From positions 1 to 46,704 of the forward strand of contig NZ_CAAJGM010000216.1 of assembly GCF_900996235.1 (NCBI RefSeq): a DNA stretch of 46,704 bases, written 5' to 3'. Position numbers and translations under genes: made by a program. This DNA comes from Paraburkholderia sp. BCC1885 (lineage in GTDB: Bacteria > Pseudomonadota > Gammaproteobacteria > Burkholderiales > Burkholderiaceae). The notes beneath the pieces are model-generated. The model made no database searches. It saw only the letters and a program-made list of their open reading frames with translations, and had not been told where the DNA came from. Shown here piece by piece: positions 1 through 8,307 of this stretch (position 1 is the first letter of the stretch; the number at the start of each line of letters is the position of its first letter).

Positions 1-1
1 G

Positions 2-61
2 CTCATCCGGCTCAACGCCATGATGCGTGACGCCACCCCCTGGAGTCCGCCGAAATCATGA
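2..61 (+). CDS. C-terminal end of an insertion-sequence transposase (partial)
   Basis: An open frame enters from the left edge and stops with TGA at 59-61. The last 19 residues begin LIRLNAMMRD. That stretch reads like the extreme C-terminus of IS110-type transposases, which often end with a (V/I)xLNAxxRD segment. Only the tail is visible, so the family is a guess and it cannot be told whether the gene is intact. It suggests that the core block is preceded by an IS element. Confidence 0.4.
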   Translation, partial: LIRLNAMMRDATPWSPPKS

Positions 62-100
62 TCGAATGAACCCCTGACACTTGACCTTCAATACAGTTGC

Positions 101-122
101 TTTCTTTGCGGCGGCAAAGAAA
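101..122. terminator. Perfect hairpin downstream of DUF2905 gene and transposase tail
   Basis: TTTCTTTGC, a four-base loop, then GCAAAGAAA form a perfect 9-bp stem. It lies between the transposase tail and the 3' end of the leftward DUF2905 gene, so it could terminate from either side. This hairpin with the following GTAAGTGCCGCC resembles a dispersed intergenic repeat I recall from Burkholderia genomes. The rest of 62-263 is A/C-rich sequence with no convincing gene. Confidence 0.45.
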
Positions 123-263
123 GTAAGTGCCGCCCCGCACAGGGGCAACGCAGGCAAACCAATAACAATGCAAGGAAAGGCCAAAACCATAAGAAGCGAT
201 AACCAAAAAACCAACCCGCCGCAGGCAAAAAAAAACCGTCAGTCAGACAAACAAAAAAAACCG

Positions 264-458
264 CTACAGTACTTTCGCCAAAACCGACAAAACCATCGAC
301 AACACCAACGTCGACATAAACGGAAACGGATACTCCTTCCCAAACATCCGCAGTGTCACATCGCCGGGCATCCGCCCAATCCCAATCTTGCGAAGCCAGG
401 GCCAGCAGGACGACAAAATGGCCACAGCGATAAACGTCGTCAACAACCACCGGATCAT
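264..458 (-). CDS. DUF2905 family small membrane protein
   Basis: A 64-residue protein with two hydrophobic segments, about residues 3-20 and 47-63, separated by a short polar stretch with RKIGIGRMPGD. That loop and the following aromatic stretch are typical of DUF2905, a family of very small inner-membrane proteins of unknown function in many proteobacteria. Length fits the family. It is read in the same direction as the downstream-numbered methyltransferase gene and starts 58 bp after its stop, so the two probably share a transcript. No function can be inferred beyond a membrane location. Confidence 0.8.
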   Translation of the reverse strand: MIRWLLTTFIAVAILSSCWPWLRKIGIGRMPGDVTLRMFGKEYPFPFMSTLVLSMVLSVLAKVL

Positions 459-516
459 CGCAAGCCTCTATCGGAAATGAACCCTAACGGAAATGAAAAT
501 CGACGCACGCACACCT

Positions 517-1707
517 TCAAAGACTGTGCGTCCGATCTCCACTCGCAAATGCATCAAGCGTCTCCTCGATGCCGCGCGAAAACGCAATGACCTTGAACAG
601 CTCGCCCATTTCCGCCTCGGACAATAACTTCTGCACCGAATTGGCCGCCGGCAAAAATCGCTTCGTGTCCGTGGGGTCGATTTCGCCCAATACCTCGGTG
701 ATGCCCGCGTTCAACAGAAAGCGCGCCTGCGACGTATATCCCAGCAAATCTGCGCCCGTTTCCACGCCCGCCTCGGCAATGCCCGTGAATTCCACGTGCG
801 CCGTGATGTCCTGCAAGCCCGGATAAACGAACGGATCGCTATGCGCCCGGTGCCGGTAATGGCACATCAACGTGCCCCCCGCGCGTTGCGCGTGGTAGTA
901 CTCGTGGCGCGGAAATCCATAGTCGATCAAAAGCGCCGCGCCCCGCGTCAGCATCGTGCAGATGGTGCGCGCGAAGGCCCGCGCGGCGTCGTGCGTCTCC
1001 GTGACGTAGTCGCCTTCTGCTTCGATTTCCTGTAGAAACTCCGCGTCTTCTGCGCGCGTCACCGGACGATCTTCGAAATCGAATTCGCCGCCGTCGCGCA
1101 CGATTACACCGCGCTCGTGCCAGATGGCGCCGGTATGCGCGAAGAGCCGCACCGGCATCGCGTCCAGCACCTCGTTGCCGATCAGCACGCCTTCGAACTG
1201 CTCGGGCAGGGCGTCCAGCCAGCGGACGCGGGCGGCCAGCGCCGGTACGTCGGCTTCGAGGGTCGCGCGCTGGCGTTCGCGCAGTTCGCCTGACAGATCC
1301 ACGATCGAGTAGGTGTCGAACTGCGCGCCCAGCGCGTCGAGCGCCTTCAGCAGGCCCGCGGCGAGTTTGCCCGTGCCGGCGCCGAATTCCATCAGGTTGC
1401 GCGTGCCGCTCGCTTCCAGCGCCTGCGCGACCGGGCGCGCCAGCGTCGCGGCGAACAGCGGCGAGAGTTCCGGCGCCGTCACGAAGTCGCTGCCGTCTTC
1501 CGGCCGGCGGCCGAATTTCACCGATCCGCCGCCGTAATAGCCCAGTCCGGGCGCGTACAGGGCACGCTCCATATAGCGGTCGAACGGCAGCCAGCCGCCC
1601 GCTTCGGCGATCTCCGCACGGATCTGCGCGGCCAGCGTTTCAGACTGCGCAAGCGCGGTCGGGCCGGGAGCAGGTAAACTGTCGGGTTGGTGCGCTTTCG
1701 GATTCAT
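517..1707 (-). CDS. MidA/NDUFAF7-like class I SAM-dependent methyltransferase
   Basis: A 396-residue protein of the DUF185 (PF02636) methyltransferase family, whose mitochondrial member NDUFAF7/MidA methylates an arginine of a complex I subunit. Bacterial members are mostly uncharacterised. Visible family marks are the N-terminal MERALYAPGLGYYGGG segment (residues 46-61), the SAM-binding MEFGAGTGKLAAGLL (106-120) and a later IDYGFPRHEYY segment. Length is normal. The ATG at 1707 lies only 13 bp from the divergent SDR start, so either promoters overlap coding DNA or one of the true starts is further inside. The first 20 or so residues are poorly conserved in character. Cytoplasmic; substrate unknown. 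Confidence 0.85.
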   Translation of the reverse strand: MNPKAHQPDSLPAPGPTALAQSETLAAQIRAEIAEAGGWLPFDRYMERALYAPGLGYYGGGSVKFGRRPEDGSDFVTAPELSPLFAATLARPVAQALEASGTRNLMEFGAGTGKLAAGLLKALDALGAQFDTYSIVDLSGELRERQRATLEADVPALAARVRWLDALPEQFEGVLIGNEVLDAMPVRLFAHTGAIWHERGVIVRDGGEFDFEDRPVTRAEDAEFLQEIEAEGDYVTETHDAARAFARTICTMLTRGAALLIDYGFPRHEYYHAQRAGGTLMCHYRHRAHSDPFVYPGLQDITAHVEFTGIAEAGVETGADLLGYTSQARFLLNAGITEVLGEIDPTDTKRFLPAANSVQKLLSEAEMGELFKVIAFSRGIEETLDAFASGDRTHSL

Positions 1708-1720
1708 CCGCGTATTGTAA

Positions 1721-2551
1721 ATGACCGTCCCCTCCGATACTTCCGCCGTCCACGTCCACGTCCATGCGGGCGCTGTGCCGCGCGTCGTCCTGATTACCGG
1801 CGCTGCCCGGCGGATCGGCCGCGCCCTCGCGCTCGGCTTTGCCAGTCGGGGCTGGGACGTCGCCGTCCATTACGGGAAATCGAAGCGGGAAGCGGACGGG
1901 GTGGTCGAGGAAATCGTCGCGCTCGGCCGCCGGGCGGTCGCGCTGCGGGCGGATCTGGCCGTCGAGGCCGAGGTGGCCCGGCTCGTGCCGGAGTGCATGG
2001 CGGCCTTGGGCCGGCCGGTGTGTATCGTCAACAATGCGTCCCAGTTCGACGAAGATACGGCACAGAACGCCGGCTACGGGCATCTGTTGAGTCATATGGC
2101 CACGAACGTCGGCGCGCCGCTGGTGCTGGCGCGTATGCTATATGAGGCCACGCCCGAGGCCGCGCGCAGCGACGAATCGCTGCGTGCCGTGGTCATCAAC
2201 CTGCTGGACCAGAAGCTGTACAACATGAATCCGGATTACCTGTCCTACACGCTGTCCAAGGCGGCGTTGCAGACAGCCACCGTCGCGCTCGCCCAGGCGC
2301 TGGCGCCGAAGCTGCGCGTGGTGGGCCTCGCGCCCGGTCTGACGCTGCAATCGGGCAATCAGACGCCGCAAGGCTTCGCCGAGGCGCATCGCGTCACGCC
2401 GCTCGGACGCGCGTCGCGGCCCGAGGACATCGTCGCCGCCGCGCTTTATCTGGCCGAGGCGATGGGCGTGACAGGCACGACGCTAGTGGTCGACGGCGGA
2501 CAGCACCTGGTGCCGTCGCCGCGCGACGTGATGTTTTTGACGGGCGCCTGA
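1721..2551 (+). CDS. SDR family oxidoreductase, pteridine-reductase/FolM-like
   Basis: A 276-residue short-chain dehydrogenase. The nucleotide-binding motif is ITGAARRIGRALA (about residues 25-37). The arginine-containing TGxxxRxG form is characteristic of pteridine reductases and FolM (dihydromonapterin reductase) rather than ordinary SDRs. NNAS and the catalytic Y-x-x-x-K (SYTLSKAALQ) are present, as is a C-terminal VVDGGQHL. The gene leads a run SDR-folB-ttcA on the same strand, and linkage to folB supports a role in reduced pterin or folate supply using NADPH. About 20 extra residues precede the usual family start, so translation may begin later. Assignment to FolM specifically is inferred from motif plus context. 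Confidence 0.8.
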   Translation: MTVPSDTSAVHVHVHAGAVPRVVLITGAARRIGRALALGFASRGWDVAVHYGKSKREADGVVEEIVALGRRAVALRADLAVEAEVARLVPECMAALGRPVCIVNNASQFDEDTAQNAGYGHLLSHMATNVGAPLVLARMLYEATPEAARSDESLRAVVINLLDQKLYNMNPDYLSYTLSKAALQTATVALAQALAPKLRVVGLAPGLTLQSGNQTPQGFAEAHRVTPLGRASRPEDIVAAALYLAEAMGVTGTTLVVDGGQHLVPSPRDVMFLTGA

Positions 2552-2649
2552 ATGTATGTCAATGCGCGCGGCCTGGCGGTTGAGGGCCGTTGCCTGGCGT
2601 TGAAGCGCCCCCTTGCGTGCCTCGCACGCCTTTTTTGACTGGAACGACC

Positions 2650-3045
2650 ATGTTTGCCGCTCTTTCGCACCCCCGGCTAGCCGATTGCCGCCGGCTTTTT
2701 CTGCGCAACTACGAAGTGCACATCAACATCGGCGTGCACGACTTCGAAAAGCGCGGCGAGCAGCGCGTCGTGATCAACGTCGAACTGTATGTGCCGCTCG
2801 CGCTCTCGACGCCCGTCGAAGACAAGCTGCGCGAAGTGGTCGACTACGACTTCATGCGCGCCACCATTGCGCGCCGTGTCGAGCGCGGCCACATCCATCT
2901 GCAGGAAACGCTCTGCGACGACCTGTTGACGGCCTTGCTGGCGCATCCGAACGTGCGCGCGGCGCGCGTGTCGACGGAAAAGCCGGACGTGTACCCGGAC
3001 TGCGATGCGGTCGGCGTCGAAGTCTTCCGCATCAAGGAGGATTGA
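2650..3045 (+). CDS. folB: Dihydroneopterin aldolase FolB
   Basis: A 131-residue protein matching the FolB family: LRNYEVHINIGVHDFEKRGEQRVVIN is the conserved N-terminal block and the KPD(V)YPDCDAVGVEVFR end is typical. The enzyme converts 7,8-dihydroneopterin to 6-hydroxymethyl-dihydropterin and glycolaldehyde in folate synthesis. The reading frame is open 60 bases further upstream, but the ATG at 2650 gives the normal family length. It follows the SDR gene by about 100 bp and its TGA is 3 bp before ttcA, so folB and ttcA are probably cotranscribed. Confidence 0.9.
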   Translation: MFAALSHPRLADCRRLFLRNYEVHINIGVHDFEKRGEQRVVINVELYVPLALSTPVEDKLREVVDYDFMRATIARRVERGHIHLQETLCDDLLTALLAHPNVRAARVSTEKPDVYPDCDAVGVEVFRIKED

Positions 3046-3048
3046 GCC

Positions 3049-4128
3049 ATGAACGCACCGGAGATTCTGAGCGCCGAGGCCCAGCAGGCTGCCATGGCCG
3101 ACCAGGCGGGCGCGGCGGACAGCGCGGCAACGGCGGTGAAAGCAGCACCTGCGGCTGCGATCGCAGGAGCACCGGCGGCAGCCGCCGCCGAACGCCCTGC
3201 CAAGCCCGCGCTCACGCGCCGCGAGCAGAAAGAGGCATACGAGAACAACAAGCTGTTCAAGCGGCTGGCGCGCCTCGTCGGCCAGGCGATTGGCGATTTC
3301 AACATGATCGAGGAAGGCGACAAGGTGATGGTGTGCCTGTCCGGCGGCAAGGACAGCTACGCCATGCTCGACGTGCTGATGCGCCTGCGCGAACGCGCGC
3401 CGATTCACTTCGACATCGTCGCGGTAAATCTCGACCAGAAGCAGCCGGGCTTTCCGGAGCACGTGCTGCCGGAATACCTGAAGCAGCTGGATATCCCGTT
3501 TCACATCGAGAATCAGGACACCTACAGCATCGTCAAGCGGCTGGTGCCGGAGGGCAAGACCACCTGCTCGCTGTGTTCGCGGCTGCGGCGCGGCATCCTG
3601 TACCGGGTGGCGGGCGAACTCGGCGCGACCAAGATCGCGCTTGGCCATCACCGTGACGACATCCTGCAGACACTGCTGCTGAACCTGTTCTACGGCGGCA
3701 AGCTGAAGGGCATGCCGCCCAAGCTGCAATCGGATGACGGCAAGAACATCGTGATCCGGCCGCTCGCTTATGTGAAGGAAACCGATCTGGAAAAATACGC
3801 GGAGTTACGCGAATTTCCGATCATTCCGTGCAACCTGTGCGGCAGCCAGCCCAATCTGAAGCGCGCGGAAATGAAGGCGCTGATCCGCGACTGGGACAAG
3901 CGTTTCCCGGGCCGCGTCGAGAACATGTTCAACGCGCTGTCGAATATCGTGCCGTCGCATCTGATGGATCACAAGCTGTTCCCGTTCGCCGGTTTGCGCG
4001 CGACGGGCGAGGCCGATCCGCAAGGCGATATCGCCTTCGACGAAGAACCGTGCTCGACCGATTCCAGCGAGGGCCTGACGCTCAACGGTTCGAAGCCGAT
4101 TTCGATCGTGCAGTTCGACGATCTGTGA
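3049..4128 (+). CDS. ttcA: tRNA 2-thiocytidine biosynthesis protein TtcA
   Basis: A 359-residue PP-loop ATPase that adds sulfur to cytidine 32 of certain tRNAs, using an iron-sulfur cluster. The PP-loop SGGKDS is at residues 98-103. Two Cys pairs that bind the cluster are at C173/C176 (TTCSLCSR) and C261/C264 (IPCNLCGSQ), and GHHRDD follows the PP domain as in characterised TtcA. The first 55 residues are Ala-rich and look disordered, an extension common in Burkholderiaceae homologues. The gene starts 3 bp after folB, pointing to one operon. Catalytic motifs are all intact. Confidence 0.93.
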   Translation: MNAPEILSAEAQQAAMADQAGAADSAATAVKAAPAAAIAGAPAAAAAERPAKPALTRREQKEAYENNKLFKRLARLVGQAIGDFNMIEEGDKVMVCLSGGKDSYAMLDVLMRLRERAPIHFDIVAVNLDQKQPGFPEHVLPEYLKQLDIPFHIENQDTYSIVKRLVPEGKTTCSLCSRLRRGILYRVAGELGATKIALGHHRDDILQTLLLNLFYGGKLKGMPPKLQSDDGKNIVIRPLAYVKETDLEKYAELREFPIIPCNLCGSQPNLKRAEMKALIRDWDKRFPGRVENMFNALSNIVPSHLMDHKLFPFAGLRATGEADPQGDIAFDEEPCSTDSSEGLTLNGSKPISIVQFDDL

Positions 4129-4243
4129 AGCCGGACAAATTTCAATGTTTTTCTTGAGCATCCGCGCGCAAACCCTGTGACTACGGGGTTCTGCGCCGGC
4201 GACACGCGCCCGCACGGCCGCTTTTCCGGGATGAGGCGCATGT

Positions 4244-4249
4244 TAGAAT
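4244..4249 (+). promoter_or_regulatory. Possible -10 element for glmU-glmS
   Basis: The 154-bp gap between ttcA and glmU contains TAGAAT 33 bp before the glmU ATG, a fair sigma-70 -10 box. No good -35 hexamer is seen at the right distance, so this is weak. Placement fits a glmU-glmS transcript that starts after ttcA. Confidence 0.3.
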
Positions 4250-4282
4250 TATCGGCTCCAAACTCGTCTTTTCGCCGACGCC

Positions 4283-5644
4283 ATGAACATCGTTATTTTG
4301 GCGGCAGGCACCGGTAAGCGCATGCGTTCCGCGCTGCCCAAGGTGCTGCATCCCGTGGCTGGCCGGCCGCTCCTGTCTCACGTCATCCAGACCGCTCGCA
4401 CGCTCGATCCAACCCGTCTCGTGGTGGTGGTGGGCCACGGCGGCGAAGCCGTGCGCGCGGCGGTGGCCGCGCCCGATGTGCTGTTCGCCACGCAGGAGCA
4501 GCAGCTCGGCACGGGGCATGCGGTGCAGCAGGCTTTGCCGTTGCTCGATCCCACGGTGCCTACGCTGGTGCTGTACGGCGACGTGCCGCTCACGCGCGCC
4601 AGCACGCTCAGGCGTCTGGTCGACAGCGCCGCGGAAGGTTGTTACGGCATCCTTACCGTGACGCTCGACGATCCGTCGGGCTATGGGCGCATCGTGCGCG
4701 ATCAGACCGGCTGCGTGGTACGCATCGTCGAGCAGAAAGACGCCACGCCGGAGCAGTTGCGCATTGCCGAGATCAACACCGGCATCGTCGTGACGCCCAC
4801 GGCTCAACTCGGCATGTGGCTCGCCTCGCTGAAGAACGACAACGCGCAAGGCGAGTTCTACTTGACCGACGTGGTCGAACGCGCCATCGAAGCCGGTTTC
4901 GAAGTGGTTTCGGCGCAACCGGACGAAGAGTGGGAAACACTCGGCGTCAACAGCAAGCAGCAACTGGCCGAACTGGAACGGATTCACCAGCACAATGTCG
5001 CCGAGGCGCTGCTGGTGGAAGGCGTGACGCTGGCCGATCCGGCGCGTATCGACGTGCGCGGCACGCTCGAATGCGGGCGCGACGTCTCGATCGACGTGAA
5101 CTGCGTGTTCGAAGGCCACGTGACGCTTGCCGATAACGTGAGCATCGGACCGAACTGCGTGATCCGCGATGCGAAGATTGGCGCGGGTTCGCGTGTGGAG
5201 GCGTTCACCCATATCGAAGGCGCCGAGATCGGCGCGAACGTGGGGCTTGGTCCCTATGCGCGGCTGCGTCCCGGCGCGTCGCTGCAGGACGAGTCGCATG
5301 TCGGCAATTTCGTCGAAGTGAAGAATGCCGTGCTCGGCCATGGCTCGAAGGCGGGCCATCTCACCTACATCGGCGACGCGGATATCGGCGCGCGGGTGAA
5401 CATCGGCGCGGGCACCATCACCTGTAATTACGACGGCGCGAACAAGCACCGCACGGTCATCGAAGACGATGTGTTTGTCGGCTCGGACACGCAGTTCGTC
5501 GCGCCGGTGCGCGTCGGGCGCGGCGTGACGATTGCCGCGGGCACGACGGTCTGGAAAGACGTCGCGGATAACGTGCTCGTGCTGAACGACAAGACCCAGA
5601 CGAGCAAGACGGGCTTCGTTCGGCCGGCCAGGAAAAAAAGCTGA
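4283..5644 (+). CDS. glmU: Bifunctional UDP-N-acetylglucosamine pyrophosphorylase / glucosamine-1-phosphate N-acetyltransferase GlmU
   Basis: A 453-residue enzyme for the last two steps to UDP-GlcNAc, the precursor of peptidoglycan and lipopolysaccharide. The N-terminal uridylyltransferase shows LAAGTGKRMRSALPKVLHP (residues 6-24) and the YGDVPL metal-binding block. The C-terminal left-handed beta-helix acetyltransferase has hexapeptide repeats from about residue 250 and the GTITCNYDGANKHRT motif with its catalytic-region His. Length is normal. glmS begins 63 bp downstream on the same strand, so the pair likely forms an operon that carries out the complete fructose-6-P to UDP-GlcNAc branch with GlmM elsewhere. 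Confidence 0.95.
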   Translation: MNIVILAAGTGKRMRSALPKVLHPVAGRPLLSHVIQTARTLDPTRLVVVVGHGGEAVRAAVAAPDVLFATQEQQLGTGHAVQQALPLLDPTVPTLVLYGDVPLTRASTLRRLVDSAAEGCYGILTVTLDDPSGYGRIVRDQTGCVVRIVEQKDATPEQLRIAEINTGIVVTPTAQLGMWLASLKNDNAQGEFYLTDVVERAIEAGFEVVSAQPDEEWETLGVNSKQQLAELERIHQHNVAEALLVEGVTLADPARIDVRGTLECGRDVSIDVNCVFEGHVTLADNVSIGPNCVIRDAKIGAGSRVEAFTHIEGAEIGANVGLGPYARLRPGASLQDESHVGNFVEVKNAVLGHGSKAGHLTYIGDADIGARVNIGAGTITCNYDGANKHRTVIEDDVFVGSDTQFVAPVRVGRGVTIAAGTTVWKDVADNVLVLNDKTQTSKTGFVRPARKKS

Positions 5645-5707
5645 AGGGCAACCGGCGCGCGGCCCATGCGCGCCCTGAAACCAAACCCCTGCTAAGGACC
5701 CATCTCT

Positions 5708-7525
5708 ATGTGCGGCATTGTTGGCGCGGTAGCGCAACGTAATATCGTTTCCGTCCTGGTCGAAGGACTGCGTCGCCTCGAATATCGCGGCTACGATTCA
5801 TGCGGCGTGGCCGTGCTGGCCAACGGCGAACCGCGGCGCGCGCGCAGCGTGGCGCGGGTGGCGGATCTGGACGACCAGGTGCGCGAAACCCGTCTCGAAG
5901 GCGTGACGGGGATTGCCCACACGCGCTGGGCGACGCACGGCGCGCCGGTCACGGACAACGCCCACCCCATCTTCTCGAGCAATGCGCTGGCGCTGGTTCA
6001 CAACGGCATCATCGAAAATTACGAATCGCTGCGCGAAATGCTGCGTGGCAAGGGCTACGAGTTCGTCTCGCAGACCGATACGGAAGTGATCGCGCACCTG
6101 GTGCATAGCCTGTATCAAGGCGACCTGTTCGCGGCGGTGCGGGCCGCGGTTCAGCAACTGCACGGTGCGTATGCGATTGCCGTGTTGCATAAGGACCAGC
6201 CGCATACGGTGGTGGGCGCGCGGCAAGGTTCGCCGCTGGTGGTCGGCCTCGGCAGCGGTGAAAACTTCCTGGCTTCGGACGCACTGGCGCTGGCGGGCAG
6301 CACCGAACGCTTCATCTTCCTCGAAGAAGGGGATGTGTGCGAGCTGACGCTGGAAGGTGTGCGCGTCGCCGACCGCGAAGGCCGCGCGGCCAGGCGCGAA
6401 GTGCGTCACGTGGCGGCGTATGGGGGGGCGGTCGAACTGGGACCGTATCGTCACTTCATGCAGAAGGAAATTTTCGAGCAGCCGCGCGCGATCAGCGACA
6501 CGATTCCGCAAGCCGAAAGATTCGACGCCGCGCTGTTCGGTGAAGGTGCCGACAAGGTGTTTGCCGGCATCGACAGCCTGCTGATTCTCGCTTGCGGCAC
6601 GAGCTATTACTCCGGACTGACGGCGAAGTATTGGCTCGAATCGATTGCCAAAATTCCGACCCAGGTCGAGATTGCCAGCGAGTATCGCTACCGCGAGTCC
6701 GTGCCGAATCCGAAGGCGCTGGTGGTGGTGATCTCTCAGTCGGGCGAGACGGCCGACACGCTGGCGGCGTTGAAGCACGCGCAATCGCTGGGGCATCAGC
6801 ATACTCTGGCCATCTGCAACGTCGGTACGAGCGCGATGGTGCGGCAGACGGCGTTGTCGTTCCTGACGCACGCGGGCACCGAAATCGGCGTGGCGTCGAC
6901 CAAGGCGTTTACGACGCAACTGGTCGCGCTGTTCACGCTCGCGGCGACGCTCGGCAAACTGCGCGGCCACGTGAGCGCGACGCAGGAAGCGGATTACATC
7001 AGGCAGTTGCGCCACTTGCCGGCGGCGCTCAATAGCGTGCTGGCGCTGGAGCCGCAGATCATTGCGTGGTCCGAAGAGTTTTCACGCAAGGAAAACGCGC
7101 TGTTCCTCGGGCGCGGTTTGCATTACCCCATCGCGCTGGAAGGCGCCTTGAAGCTCAAGGAAATTTCGTACATCCACGCTGAGGCTTATCCGGCGGGCGA
7201 ACTGAAGCATGGGCCGCTGGCGCTCGTGACCGAAGCCATGCCGGTGGTGACGGTGGCGCCGAACGACGCATTGCTCGAGAAGCTGAAGTCGAATATCCAG
7301 GAAGTGCGCGCGCGCGGCGGTCAGTTGTACGTGTTCGCGGATGCGGATACGAAGATCGTCAACGACGAAGGCCTGCATGTGATCCGGATGCCGGAGCATT
7401 ACGGCTTGCTGTCGCCGATCCTGCACGTGGTGCCGCTGCAGTTGCTGGCGTATCACACGGCGTGTGCGCGTGGTACGGATGTGGACAAGCCGCGGAATCT
7501 GGCGAAGTCGGTGACGGTGGAGTGA
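5708..7525 (+). CDS. glmS: Glutamine-fructose-6-phosphate aminotransferase GlmS
   Basis: A 605-residue enzyme making glucosamine-6-phosphate from fructose-6-phosphate and glutamine. It starts MCGIVGA, with Cys2 the nucleophile of the class II glutaminase domain exposed after Met removal. The isomerase half has two SIS domains (SQSGETADT; STKAFTTQL) and the invariant end KPRNLAKSVTVE. The start is preceded by TAAGGACCC, a good ribosome-binding site. The 3' end of this gene is the classic target for site-specific insertion (attTn7), and here its last 28 bp before the stop recur exactly at 15664-15691, marking the accessory island that follows. The gene itself is intact. Confidence 0.96.
   Translation: MCGIVGAVAQRNIVSVLVEGLRRLEYRGYDSCGVAVLANGEPRRARSVARVADLDDQVRETRLEGVTGIAHTRWATHGAPVTDNAHPIFSSNALALVHNGIIENYESLREMLRGKGYEFVSQTDTEVIAHLVHSLYQGDLFAAVRAAVQQLHGAYAIAVLHKDQPHTVVGARQGSPLVVGLGSGENFLASDALALAGSTERFIFLEEGDVCELTLEGVRVADREGRAARREVRHVAAYGGAVELGPYRHFMQKEIFEQPRAISDTIPQAERFDAALFGEGADKVFAGIDSLLILACGTSYYSGLTAKYWLESIAKIPTQVEIASEYRYRESVPNPKALVVVISQSGETADTLAALKHAQSLGHQHTLAICNVGTSAMVRQTALSFLTHAGTEIGVASTKAFTTQLVALFTLAATLGKLRGHVSATQEADYIRQLRHLPAALNSVLALEPQIIAWSEEFSRKENALFLGRGLHYPIALEGALKLKEISYIHAEAYPAGELKHGPLALVTEAMPVVTVAPNDALLEKLKSNIQEVRARGGQLYVFADADTKIVNDEGLHVIRMPEHYGLLSPILHVVPLQLLAYHTACARGTDVDKPRNLAKSVTVE
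7496..7523 (+). repeat. Left copy of 28-bp direct repeat: putative attL within glmS 3' end
   Basis: These 28 bases, encoding the GlmS tail NLAKSVTVE, are identical to 15664-15691. The homology extends more weakly another 20 bases upstream of the second copy. This is the pattern left by an element that integrates at the glmS end and carries a replacement copy of the target. No integrase lies between the copies. Confidence 0.7.
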
Positions 7526-7845
7526 TGAAGAGGGCTGGTGGGGGCTTTTGTGTCCTTGAGAAAAAGAAACGTTTCTCGTCTGGGGGTTAAAACCGTTTCG
7601 CGAGGGGGGTGGGTCTCCTCGCTAATCACCGTGGCATAAGGCGGAAACGCTTCTAGTTGATGTGCTTGGGACACCAACTTTTCAGGCCAAATTCACCCCC
7701 CACCTATCGCCAGATTTTTGGTGCCAGACTCGCCTGTTGTAGGTGGGCATCCGTGCCTAGCTTCGGCGCCGACCTCAGTCGGCGCTGGTTCCCTTGACCC
7801 GGTGCCGCGTCACCGTCTGTCACTCCACCTCGTCGAACGCGTTCG
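7526..7845. other. Intergenic DNA after glmS with a perfect hairpin
   Basis: No convincing gene is seen in these 320 bases. They contain two GAAACG/CGTTTC-like short palindromes near 7566-7600, and a perfect 8-bp stem with a 4-base loop at 7766-7785 (GCGCCGAC, CTCA, GTCGGCGC). The hairpin has no T-run, so it is not a standard terminator. It lies between the putative attL and the 3' end of the leftward small gene and could end transcription from either side. Confidence 0.4.
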
Positions 7846-8145
7846 TCATGCGGCACTCCGCAACGCACGAACCTTCATGATGATGTCGTTGGGGAGCCAG
7901 TACTGCGCAATTGGGTAGGCGCGCTCGGGATAACGAACCAAGGTAGCTTCCACCGGCCAGCCGAGGTACTTCAGTTGCTTGATGTATGCGGCGAGGCGCC
8001 ACCGGTTCGTGCCGAACGCGGGTTGGGTCAGGCGCTCGCCGGTCAGTAGCCTCGCCAGTGCCTCAGCCGGTAACGTGTTGCTGGCGGGCCAGGTGGGCCT
8101 GAAGGCGGGCCGTGCTAGTAGTTCAAACTGGGTGGGTTGCATCGT
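7846..8145 (-). CDS. Small winged-helix-like hypothetical protein
   Basis: A 99-residue protein. The frame is open 25 codons further, but the ATG at 8145 is preceded by AAAGGAAC at proper spacing, so that start is preferred. The middle (WRLAAYIKQLKYLGWPVE) resembles the end of a winged-helix domain, and the final RYPERAYPIAQYWLP reads like the beta wing. That would make it a DNA-binding protein of the accessory or phage-like kind, but the family is not certain. It lies 162 bp after the 735-residue gene on the same strand. Confidence 0.6.
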   Translation of the reverse strand, partial: TMQPTQFELLARPAFRPTWPASNTLPAEALARLLTGERLTQPAFGTNRWRLAAYIKQLKYLGWPVEATLVRYPERAYPIAQYWLPNDIIMKVRALRSAA

Positions 8146-8307
8146 CTCGTTCCTTTCCGCAAAGTGCGGTTCGTTGATTGACGATGCGAAGAATCGGTGC
8201 GCAAGCACCACTTGCGACAAGCGGTTCCAGCAAGCCCATATGGCATAAGGCTCCGCCAGTGATTGCGCAAGGCCTCGCGGTGCGAACGCAAGGGGGGTGC
8301 GGTAACT

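Noticed and set aside
88..590. Open frames on both strands around the DUF2905 gene
   Set aside because: Low-complexity Lys/Gln/Pro or Val/Phe composition. The DUF2905 frame explains the coding signal.
4181..5737. Long leftward open frame opposite glmU, and a similar one opposite glmS at 5798-7015
   Set aside because: His/Arg-rich antisense artefacts of GC-rich coding DNA; glmU and glmS are certain.
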